Both the position numbers and the translations under genes were made by a program. Source: UBA9676 sp036522155 (lineage in GTDB: Bacteria; Actinomycetota; Actinomycetes; Streptosporangiales; Streptosporangiaceae). From it: a DNA stretch of 25,184 bases. Under the pieces are notes generated by a model. It saw only the letters and a program-made list of their open reading frames with translations, had not been told where the DNA came from and did no database searches. Location of the stretch: contig DATDGI010000421.1 in NCBI GenBank assembly GCA_036522155.1, forward strand, positions 1 through 25,184, written 5' to 3'. Below, one piece after another: positions 1 to 7,304 of the stretch; within the stretch, counting starts at the first letter, position 1; each line of letters starts with the position of its first letter.

Positions 1-1249
<1,249 letters not shown>

Positions 1250-1366
1250 CTGGTCAGCTCCTGCTACTCCCGGGGTGGCGATCTGAGCATCTGCCGGCTC
1301 CAGGTCTATCCTCGCCTAGCCAGCCATACCGCCGTCTACCCCGGGTTCGCAGGCGGCGTGGTCCGG

Positions 1367-2131
1367 TCAGGTGGCAACGCCCATCCGGATGCGGGGCGAC
1401 CGGGCCGGGTCCAGCCAGCGCAGCACCCTGAGCAGATCCCCGGTGGGCAGGGTGACACAACCCGCGGTCGCGATCCCGATGTTCTGGTGGAGGAAGATCG
1501 CGCTGCCCAGGCCGGGTGTGCGGGCGGTGTTGTAGCCGATCACCGCGCCGTAGTCATAGGCCCAGACATCCATCGGCTCGGGGCTGAGCCCAGGGCTGGC
1601 GCGGCGCGTGTCAACCCATTCGTTGTAGCGGGGGCTGGCCGGGTCGTCGTCCCAGTAGTCGTAAGAATTCGACTGGCGGTAGCGGAACTGCACGCCCGGG
1701 TTCGGCAGTACGCCAAAGAGGAACCCGAAGCGGAACGTCCCGGACGGGGTCCGGCCGTCACCTTCCCGTTTCTGGCCGGGCGGGGCGAATCCGTTGCGGC
1801 CGATCCGTGCCGTCCACGGCCCGAGCACCCGCCGCCACCGTCCCCCGGCCCGCCGGTAGGCGGTGAACGTCGCGTAGGTGTCCCCGTAGGACGGCGCGGT
1901 CAGGGTGATCAGCTGATGCCCGGCCAGCGGGTCAGCCAGGGCCGGCCCGGCGGACGGGCGCTGGCTGGCGCCGGCCCGCCCGGTGGCCGTGCCGCCCGCG
2001 GGCTGGCGCGTGGCCGGGGCGGGGGTGCTGGCCGCCCGCGTGCTCCCGGCCAGCGGCGTGGCACCGGTCGCGCAGCCGCCGAGCAGGCTGGCGCAGGCCA
2101 CCCCGGCGGTCAGCCGCAACCAGGGCCTCAT
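1367..2131 (-). CDS. L,D-transpeptidase (YkuD) family lipoprotein
   Basis: The 254-residue protein has an N-terminal export signal with a lipobox (residues about 10-20, LLGGC), so it is probably a lipid-anchored cell-surface protein. A low-complexity Ala/Thr/Pro linker follows, then a C-terminal YkuD-like domain. The domain contains a DGRTPSG stretch typical of the fold and, near the C-terminus, FLHQNIG...AGCVTLP, which matches the catalytic HxxxG...GC pattern with the nucleophilic cysteine. Members of this family make 3-3 peptidoglycan cross-links or attach proteins to the wall. The gene lies alone, head-to-head with the downstream aldolase gene across a 103-bp gap. The exact role (cross-linking enzyme or a divergent YkuD protein) is inferred from the motif only. 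Confidence 0.82.
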   Translation of the reverse strand: MRPWLRLTAGVACASLLGGCATGATPLAGSTRAASTPAPATRQPAGGTATGRAGASQRPSAGPALADPLAGHQLITLTAPSYGDTYATFTAYRRAGGRWRRVLGPWTARIGRNGFAPPGQKREGDGRTPSGTFRFGFLFGVLPNPGVQFRYRQSNSYDYWDDDPASPRYNEWVDTRRASPGLSPEPMDVWAYDYGAVIGYNTARTPGLGSAIFLHQNIGIATAGCVTLPTGDLLRVLRWLDPARSPRIRMGVAT

Positions 2132-2179
2132 GGTCGACAGGATGCCGCATCCGTACCCGTCCAGCCGCCCCGACTGGTG

Positions 2180-2198
2180 ATCGCCCGGCCCGGGCGAT
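2180..2198. promoter_or_regulatory. Inverted repeat in divergent promoter region
   Basis: ATCGCCCG (2180-2187) and CGGGCGAT (2191-2198) form a perfect 8-bp inverted repeat with a 3-bp centre. It sits in the 103-bp gap between the minus-strand lipoprotein gene and the plus-strand aldolase gene, 37 bp before the aldolase start. It could be an operator for either gene or an RNA hairpin in the leader. In GC-rich DNA such repeats also arise by chance, so this is a candidate only. Confidence 0.3.
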
Positions 2199-2234
2199 TA
2201 GCCTCACCGGCAGGCGGCAGGAAGGGATGAACAA

Positions 2235-3032
2235 GTGACCGAACCGTTTGCCCCCGTAAATAGCGCTGACCGGGCCCCGGTGTTCGGCGGGGTCGGTGTG
2301 GCGCTGGTGACCCTGTTCACCGCGGACGGGGCGGCCGATCCGGTATCGACCGGCAAGCTGGCATCCGGTCTGGTGGCCCGCGGCATGCGGGCGGTCCTGG
2401 TCTGTGGCACCACCGGCGAGGCGGCCACGCTCAGCGACGAGGAACGGGCCGCACTCGTCCGTGCGGTGCGGGCCGCGCTGCCCGCCGATGTCCCGGTATT
2501 GGCCGGCACCGGGGCGCCGTCAGTACGCCAGGCGGCCGCGCTCACCACCACTGCGGTGCAGGCGGGCGCGGACGCCGTGCTGGCCTTCCCGCCGCCGGGC
2601 AGCCGGGATCTGGCCGGGTACTACACGGCCGTCGCCGCCGCGGCCGGGGGCCGGCCGGTGCTCGCCTACCACTTCCCGCGGGTATCCGCCCCGGGGATCC
2701 CGGTCCAGGCGCTGGCCGGGCTGCCGGTGACCGGCCTGAAGGACTCATCCGGCGACCCCGACCGGCTGCTTGATGAGCTCGCCAGCTACCGGGGTGCCAC
2801 CTACGTCGGCTCCTCTGCGGTCCTGGCGCTGGCAGGGCCGATGGGAGCGGCCGGTGCCATCCTGGCTCTGGCCAACATCGAGCCTGAACGATGCGTGGCT
2901 GCGTTCGCGGGTGACGCCGGGGTGCAGCGCGAGCTGGCCGGCCCCCACCTGGCCGTGACGCGGGACGGCCCGGCGGCGCTCAAGGCGGTGCTGGCCGGCA
3001 CCCATGGCACCGGGCCATGGACGCGCGCCTGA
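2235..3032 (+). CDS. Dihydrodipicolinate synthase/N-acetylneuraminate lyase family aldolase
   Basis: Class I aldolase of the DapA/NanA family, a TIM barrel that forms a Schiff base with pyruvate or a related oxo-acid. The 265-residue product shows the pyruvate-carboxylate binding motif GTTGEAATLS (about residue 58), the barrel strand with LAYHFP (YNxP in canonical DHDPS, so the proton-relay Tyr is kept but the next residue differs) and the Schiff-base lysine in VTGLKDSSGD. The GTG start at 2235 is preceded by GGAAGGG. The protein is a little shorter than typical DapA (about 290-300) and there are no lysine-pathway neighbours, so it is more likely a family member with another substrate than the main lysine-biosynthetic enzyme. 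The substrate is unknown. Confidence 0.82.
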   Translation: MTEPFAPVNSADRAPVFGGVGVALVTLFTADGAADPVSTGKLASGLVARGMRAVLVCGTTGEAATLSDEERAALVRAVRAALPADVPVLAGTGAPSVRQAAALTTTAVQAGADAVLAFPPPGSRDLAGYYTAVAAAAGGRPVLAYHFPRVSAPGIPVQALAGLPVTGLKDSSGDPDRLLDELASYRGATYVGSSAVLALAGPMGAAGAILALANIEPERCVAAFAGDAGVQRELAGPHLAVTRDGPAALKAVLAGTHGTGPWTRA

Positions 3033-3066
3033 GGCGGCATTCAGCGCTCAGCGATACCGGCGGGCA

Positions 3067-3086
3067 GTATCTCGTTTGTGAGATAC
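3067..3086. promoter_or_regulatory. Perfect inverted repeat, candidate autoregulatory operator
   Basis: GTATCTC (3067-3073), six bases, then GAGATAC (3080-3086): a perfect 7+7 inverted repeat, unusually AT-containing for this region, placed 10 bp before the ATG of an XRE-family regulator. A possible -10 (TACCGT, 3084-3089) overlaps its right arm. Position and symmetry are what is expected of an operator bound by the dimeric regulator encoded next to it. Binding itself is inferred. Confidence 0.55.
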
Positions 3087-3096
3087 CGTCAGGCAT

Positions 3097-3498
3097 ATGG
3101 AAAGCCATGGCACCGGTGCCGGCCGCGGCCGGCCGGCCGGCTTCGGGCCTCCGCCTAAGCCGGGCGGACCGGCTGACACCGGTCTCCCGGGTGAGCCGAG
3201 CGAGACCGGTGACGCCGGTGGGCCGGATGGACCGGCCGGATTGCCGCTGCCGTTGCTGCCGGGCTTCCGCGAGATGGCCATGCGGCGGATGTCAGCCGAC
3301 CGCCGCCGCCTGGTGGATGAACTGGCCGCGCAGCGCCGGGCGGCCGGACTGTCCCAGACCGAGGTGGCGGCCAGGATGGGCACGTCGCAGTCGGCCGTGG
3401 CCCGGCTGGAGGCCGGTGAGGCGGACGTGCGGGCAACCACGCTGGAGAGGTACGCGGCCGCGATTGGCAGCCAGATCAGCTGGCGGCTGCAGGGCTGA
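3097..3498 (+). CDS. XRE-family helix-turn-helix regulator
   Basis: A 133-residue DNA-binding protein. Residues 1-55 are a Pro/Gly-rich low-complexity arm. Residues about 65-130 carry an XRE/HigA-like helix-turn-helix: LVDELAAQRRAAGLSQTEVA, then MGTSQSAVARLEAGE (recognition helix) and LERYAAAIG. This is the arrangement of Cro/CI-type repressors and HigA antitoxins. No ribosome site is seen before the ATG at 3097, so it may be leaderless, or translation may begin at an internal ATG near 3273 just before the HTH. It is followed after 24 nt by a ClpP-fold protein gene and probably forms a two-gene operon with it. The inverted repeat at 3067-3086 suggests autoregulation. It is not a classic toxin-antitoxin pair, since the partner resembles no known toxin. 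Confidence 0.78.
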   Translation: MESHGTGAGRGRPAGFGPPPKPGGPADTGLPGEPSETGDAGGPDGPAGLPLPLLPGFREMAMRRMSADRRRLVDELAAQRRAAGLSQTEVAARMGTSQSAVARLEAGEADVRATTLERYAAAIGSQISWRLQG

Positions 3499-3522
3499 GA
3501 CCACCACCGAGGAGGACTCCCG

Positions 3523-4257
3523 ATGATCACGATTCGAGGTGGCTCGTTCCCGCCGCTGCCGCCCTCCTGGCCTGGCGAGCCGTCCCGGCCTGGCGAGCCA
3601 TCCCGGCCGGGCGAACCGTTCCGGCCCGGCCCGGCCCCCGGCGCTCCCAACCCGGCGATGCAGCCGGTCCGGGTCTGGTTCGAGCCGGTCGAATGGCCGG
3701 GCCGGCTCCATGACCGGCTGCTGAACCAGCGGATCGTGATGGCGTACGGATCCCTGGATGGCGAGTCCGCCACCCGGCTCTCGGCCCAACTGCTCACCCT
3801 CGATGCCGAGGGGGACGGCCCGATCCGGCTTGAGGTGCAGAACCTGGAGGCCGATCTGCCTGCCGCGCTGACCGTCATGGGCGTGCTGGACACCCTGCGG
3901 GTCGAGGTGACCGCCTACGCCGCCGGCCGCAGCAGTGGCCCGGCGCTGGGGGTGCTGGCCGCGGCCACGCACCGGCGGGCGTACCCGAACGCCTTCTTCG
4001 CGATGGCCGAGCCGAGGGTCAGCTTCGACGGCCCGGTGGCCGCCGTGACCGCGCACGAGGAACAGGTCCGCGCCATGCTCGCCGACCTCTACGCGCGGAT
4101 GGCCGAGACCACCGGGCGGGCGGCGGACGACATCCAGCAGGACGCCCGGCAGGGCCGTCTGCTCACCGCCGAGCAGGCCATCGACTACGGCCTGATCGAG
4201 GGCCTGGCCGAGCCCCGTGGCCCGGCCGGACCGGGTATGACCGGGCTGGGCAGGTAG
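3523..4257 (+). CDS. ClpP-fold (crotonase-like) protein with lost catalytic triad
   Basis: The 244-residue product has a Pro-rich arm (residues 8-45, with PGEPSR repeats) and then a ClpP-like core from about residue 70: RIVMAYGSLDGESATRLSAQ matches the ClpP start, and LLTAEQAIDYGLIEGL matches the conserved ClpP C-terminal stretch. Aligned by eye to ClpP, the nucleophile site in GQAASMGA becomes GRSSGPAL, placing Gly139 at the Ser position. The MIHQP histidine becomes Ala162 (FAMAEP), and the third residue becomes Gly211. All three catalytic residues therefore look replaced. It probably acts as a structural, binding or regulatory ClpP homologue rather than a peptidase. The ATG at 3523 has a strong ribosome site (GAGGAGG). 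It is likely co-transcribed with the XRE gene. No clpX/clpA is adjacent. Confidence 0.75.
   Translation: MITIRGGSFPPLPPSWPGEPSRPGEPSRPGEPFRPGPAPGAPNPAMQPVRVWFEPVEWPGRLHDRLLNQRIVMAYGSLDGESATRLSAQLLTLDAEGDGPIRLEVQNLEADLPAALTVMGVLDTLRVEVTAYAAGRSSGPALGVLAAATHRRAYPNAFFAMAEPRVSFDGPVAAVTAHEEQVRAMLADLYARMAETTGRAADDIQQDARQGRLLTAEQAIDYGLIEGLAEPRGPAGPGMTGLGR
3571..3624 (+). repeat. Three 18-bp tandem repeats inside the ClpP-like gene
   Basis: Three successive imperfect copies of an 18-bp unit starting CCTGGCGAGCC (3571-3588, 3589-3606, 3607-3624), encoding PGEPSR, PGEPSR, PGEPFR in the N-terminal arm of the ClpP-like protein. The first two units differ at one base. The unit is in-frame, so copy number could vary without frameshift. 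Confidence 0.85.
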
Positions 4258-4264
4258 CCGGCCA

Positions 4265-5260
4265 TCACCCTGGCGGGCCCGGTGTCTGCTGGCGCTGGCT
4301 CTCGCCGCCGGCCGGGCCAGCCTCGGCCGGCACCTGCTGCCGGGCTGGCGTCCGGTCGCGGCGGGGGCGTTCCGCCGAGGCCACCAGGCTCACGCCGACG
4401 ACCACGACCGCGCCGCCGATCAGGATCGGCCAGGTGACTTGCTCGCCCAGGATGAGGGCACCCAGCAGGACCGCGACCACCGGGTTGACATAGGCGTAGG
4501 TGGCGGTGAGCGACAGCGGGGCGTTGCCCAGCAGCCAGACGTAAGCCGAGAAGGCCAGCAGCGACCCGAAGAGCACCAGGTAGACCAGCGCAATCCAGGC
4601 ATGCGGGGGCATGGCGCTCAGCCGCACCCTGCCGAACTCGCCGCTCACGGCCCCGGCCGCGATCAGGACCACCCCGGACGCGAGCATCTCGTAAACGGTG
4701 GCCACGAACGGGTTAGACGGCATCGGCAGCCGTGGCGAGGCGAAGGAGCCGGATGACCAGCAGATCGTCGCGCCGATGATCACCAGCACCCCCCAGACCG
4801 GGGTCCCGGCCGGATGGCTGCCCGGCAGCGCCAGGATGGCGATGCCTGCGAAACCGAGGGCGGTGCCCACCATCGTGGTGCGCCGCGGCGTGTCCCTGGC
4901 CAGCAGGCGCAGGCAGACCAGCCAGAGCGGCACCTCCGCGACGAGCAGCGCGGCCAGGCCGGACGGGATGACCTGTTCGGCGAAGGCAACCCCGCCGTTC
5001 CCGGCGCCCAGGAGCAGCACACCGATCATGGCCGCGGACAGCGCCTGCCGTCTTGGCAGCCGGAGGACACCCGGCCCGTGCCGGAGCATGAGGAACCCCA
5101 TGAGCAGCAGGCCCGCCGCCGTGAACCGCACCCCCATGGCCAGCAGCGGGGGCGCCGTGCGAACCAGCACGCGGATGGCCAGGTACGTCGAGCCCCAGAC
5201 GAGGTAGACAACGATCAGAGCGGCCCAGGTCGCAGCGCTGGTGCGAGCAGGGGCGGTCAC
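4265..5260 (-). CDS. EamA/DMT-superfamily transporter
   Basis: A 331-residue integral membrane protein with about ten hydrophobic segments in two homologous EamA halves. Family signatures are VYLVWGSTYLAIR in the first helix and the final-helix stretch with NPVVAVLLGALILGE. Relatives (RhaT/YdcZ/PecM-type) export metabolites or amino acids across the cytoplasmic membrane. The substrate cannot be predicted. The frame is open upstream to a GTG at 5365, but the extra residues are hydrophilic and unlike the family. A GTG at 5260 puts the start about ten residues before helix 1 and leaves room for a promoter before the divergent small ORF, so it is preferred, although no clear ribosome site is seen. 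The C-terminal 35 residues are a polar Arg/Pro/Gln tail. The gene is convergent with the ClpP-like gene, with a 7-bp gap. Confidence 0.85.
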   Translation of the reverse strand: MTAPARTSAATWAALIVVYLVWGSTYLAIRVLVRTAPPLLAMGVRFTAAGLLLMGFLMLRHGPGVLRLPRRQALSAAMIGVLLLGAGNGGVAFAEQVIPSGLAALLVAEVPLWLVCLRLLARDTPRRTTMVGTALGFAGIAILALPGSHPAGTPVWGVLVIIGATICWSSGSFASPRLPMPSNPFVATVYEMLASGVVLIAAGAVSGEFGRVRLSAMPPHAWIALVYLVLFGSLLAFSAYVWLLGNAPLSLTATYAYVNPVVAVLLGALILGEQVTWPILIGGAVVVVGVSLVASAERPRRDRTPARQQVPAEAGPAGGESQRQQTPGPPG

Positions 5261-5403
5261 CCGCGGCACCGGCAGCCCGGCTGGATGCCCGCACTTGTCA
5301 TCCGGCCGCCCTGCGGGCCGGTCCTCGGCAGCAGTGAGCCCATGCGAGCATCTTTGAGGCCGCACCCACTTCTGTCCAAATTTGGTGGTGAATCTGGCTG
5401 GTT

Positions 5404-5535
5404 ATGCCGGTCTCGGTCCTTTCCTTCGGGTCGAACAACGGCAACGTGACCCAGGCGCCGTCGTCAACGGCCACCGCCACGGCGGCCAACACCAACGGCA
5501 CGATCCAGTCGATCACGCAGGGCCAGCAGATCTAG
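5404..5535 (+). CDS. Possible 43-residue Asn/Gln/Thr-rich peptide
   Basis: An ATG at 5404 opens 43 codons to a TAG at 5533. The peptide is very rich in Asn, Gln, Thr, Ser and Ala, with two related stretches (NNGNVTQ and NTNGTIQSITQGQQ), and has no charged residue. This composition is unlike an antisense shadow and resembles the N/Q ladder segments of secreted actinomycete surface proteins (rodlin-like or curlin-like repeats), but there is no signal peptide. An in-frame TGA at 5389 limits any upstream extension. No strong ribosome site is visible. A strong hairpin 20 bp after the stop suggests a real transcription unit. It may be a functional small peptide or the remaining C-terminus of a larger decayed gene. 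Function unknown. Confidence 0.42.
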   Translation: MPVSVLSFGSNNGNVTQAPSSTATATAANTNGTIQSITQGQQI

Positions 5536-5554
5536 GACCTTCGCGATCGGAGTA

Positions 5555-5595
5555 GGTGCGGCCCCGCCGTGATCCGTCATGGCGGGGCCCGCACC
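5555..5595 (+). terminator. Strong GC-rich hairpin terminator
   Basis: GGTGCGGCCCCGCC (5555-5568) pairs with GGCGGGGCCCGCACC (5581-5595), a 14-bp stem with one bulged base and a 12-nt loop. It lacks a U-run, as is common in actinobacteria. It lies between the small N/Q-rich ORF and the deacetylase gene, and it overlaps any far-upstream start of the latter, arguing for the later deacetylase start. Confidence 0.65.
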
Positions 5596-5664
5596 CCCCC
5601 GTCAGCTACGTGCCGGCGGCCAGCCGGTCGTGGATCTCACGCACCGGTTGCCCCGGCACCGGAC

Positions 5665-6417
5665 GTGGTAGACACAGGGCTAGTCCGTCATCATCGGCAC
5701 CCGGGCGGTGACATCCTGGCCGGCAGCTACGCGGTCGTTTCGCCGCACCTCGATGATGCCGTGCTCAGCTGCGGGCTCTTCTTGGCCGCGAATCCGGGGT
5801 CGCTGGTGGTGACGGCGTTCACGCACGGCCCGCCGTCGGTGAGCCCGCTGCCCCGGTGGGACGCTGATTCCCGGTACTTCCCCGACGGCGCTGACGTGAT
5901 GGCGGTCCGCCGGGGCGAGGACATCAGCGCGGCCGCCATGGCCAGCGCCGCCACCGCGCACCTGGGTTACTGGGACGGCCAGTACCGGACCCGCGAGTAT
6001 GGCTATCAGGGCATGCCCACGGAGGACCTGCCGGCCGCGATCGCCACCGACCTGGCCGCCCGGGCGCGCGAGCACCCCGCGCTGGCCTGGGTCATCCCGC
6101 TCGGCATCCACCATCCCGACCACGAGATCACCGCCGAGGCGGGCCTGATCTTCGCGGCGGGCCACCCGGGCCCGGTCTACCTCTACGAGGAGCTGCCCTA
6201 CGCGCGGAGATACCCGCGGGTGGTGACGGCGCGGAGGAAGTCGCTGCGCCAGCACGGCTACACGCTCGCGCCCGACCCGGCCTTCAGCCTCGCCCCGGAC
6301 CAGGCCAGCAAGGCGGCCGTCGTGGGCTGCCACGCCTCACAGCGCCGGGCGCTGGGCCGCGGTCTGCAGACTGCTCTGCGCTCCCCGGAACGGATCTGGC
6401 GGCTCGTCCGGCGGTGA
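5665..6417 (+). CDS. PIG-L/LmbE family deacetylase
   Basis: A 250-residue zinc-dependent de-N-acetylase of the PIG-L family, which includes MshB and Mca of mycothiol metabolism and enzymes acting on acetylated amino sugars. Metal and catalytic motifs are visible: SPHLDDAVLSCG (the HxDD motif with the catalytic Asp) near residue 25 and GIHHPDHEI (third metal-ligand region) near residue 150. The frame is open back to 5569, but that start lies within a terminator hairpin, so the GTG at 5665 is chosen. No clear ribosome site is seen. The natural substrate is not evident from its neighbours. It has no signal peptide and is probably cytoplasmic. It faces the minus-strand lipoprotein gene tail-to-tail. 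Confidence 0.82.
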   Translation: MVDTGLVRHHRHPGGDILAGSYAVVSPHLDDAVLSCGLFLAANPGSLVVTAFTHGPPSVSPLPRWDADSRYFPDGADVMAVRRGEDISAAAMASAATAHLGYWDGQYRTREYGYQGMPTEDLPAAIATDLAARAREHPALAWVIPLGIHHPDHEITAEAGLIFAAGHPGPVYLYEELPYARRYPRVVTARRKSLRQHGYTLAPDPAFSLAPDQASKAAVVGCHASQRRALGRGLQTALRSPERIWRLVRR

Positions 6418-6432
6418 GGCCCGGCGTGCCAC

Positions 6433-7167
6433 TCAGAGATGGCTGAGCTGGCTCAGGCTCACCACCTCGCTGGCAGGCGGGGGTGGCGGGATGGTCGCGG
6501 TGTTCCACTGGCTGAAGTCGAGGTGGTTGCCACCCTTGGTGATCCGCAACGGGTAGGGCGGGCCCTGCGCCGCCACGTCGATCGTCTCGCCGCCCGGGCC
6601 CCGCATCTCCCACGCGGGCTGGCCGTTCACCGTCACCGTCGTGACATAGGTGAGCACGGGGACCGAACCCGACGTCCCGAGATACGACGACCAGCTGGTG
6701 CCGGCCAGCGTCTGCCGCGATTGCCGGTGCGTCAGTTCCAGGTACTTACCGCACATGAGCACGCACGCGGCCGCGGGCAGCCCCTGCGATTGCAGCGCGG
6801 ACTTGGTGATCTTCAGATAGGTGTGGCCCTGCGTGACCAGGATGACCAGCGCCGCACTGCCCAGCGACATCTGCCCGTACATGCCGCCGGACGGGGTCAT
6901 GCTGACGCTCATGCTGACCTGCTTGCCGCCCTGGGCCACCGACGCCGCGAGGTGGACGCTGGTCGCCTTCGCCACCGCCGAGTTCACCAGCTTGGCCAGG
7001 TTGGCCGGTGGCTTCCCGACCGGCGCCTGGGCCGTGGGAGTGGACACGCCCGCGCTCGCCGATATCGTGCCGGTGGCCGACGAGGACGACCCGGGGCCGC
7101 AGGCGGCGACCAGCAGCACCGTGGCCACGGCCGCGACCGGCGCGGCTGACCATGACGGGAACTTCAC
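6433..7167 (-). CDS. Predicted lipoprotein of unknown function (LppX/LprG-like size and layout)
   Basis: The 244-residue product has a classic lipoprotein signal: MKFPSWSAAPVAAVATVLLV followed by AAC (Cys23), then a Ser/Thr-rich linker to about residue 50. The mature part begins ANLAKLVNSAVAKATSVHLA and contains alternating beta-like segments (QGHTYLKIT, VNGQPAWEM, PLRITKGGNHLDFSQWN). This pattern is reminiscent of the LppX/LprAFG (LolA-like) lipid-binding lipoproteins of actinobacteria, with the typical 'VHL' opening strand. It is probably anchored on the outer face of the cytoplasmic membrane. The start is a GTG at 7167 with a strong AGGAGG. A pair of cysteines (AACVLMCG) could form a disulfide. 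The family assignment is tentative. Confidence 0.7.
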   Translation of the reverse strand: MKFPSWSAAPVAAVATVLLVAACGPGSSSSATGTISASAGVSTPTAQAPVGKPPANLAKLVNSAVAKATSVHLAASVAQGGKQVSMSVSMTPSGGMYGQMSLGSAALVILVTQGHTYLKITKSALQSQGLPAAACVLMCGKYLELTHRQSRQTLAGTSWSSYLGTSGSVPVLTYVTTVTVNGQPAWEMRGPGGETIDVAAQGPPYPLRITKGGNHLDFSQWNTATIPPPPPASEVVSLSQLSHL

Positions 7168-7304
7168 GGCGTCCTCCTGGCTCGGGACCGAGGGGACCGT
7201 CCACTACGCGGGGCGGGGTTCCTCAGAATAGGAGGTATCCGGTCATAAGCGAGTGCGGTACCGGTAACGATTTCCTCGCCCCGGCAGGGTGCGAGACTGG
7301 CCCT

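Noticed and set aside
5261..5365. 35-residue N-terminal extension of the EamA transporter
   Set aside because: Hydrophilic and not family-like. It would leave only 38 bp to the divergent small ORF for two promoters.
5569..5664. Upstream extension of the PIG-L deacetylase
   Set aside because: It would start inside the loop of a strong hairpin terminator, and the extra residues resemble no family sequence.
7259..7266. TACCGGTA palindrome upstream of hypF
   Set aside because: Only 8 bp with no second copy nearby. Expected by chance in this length of GC-rich sequence.
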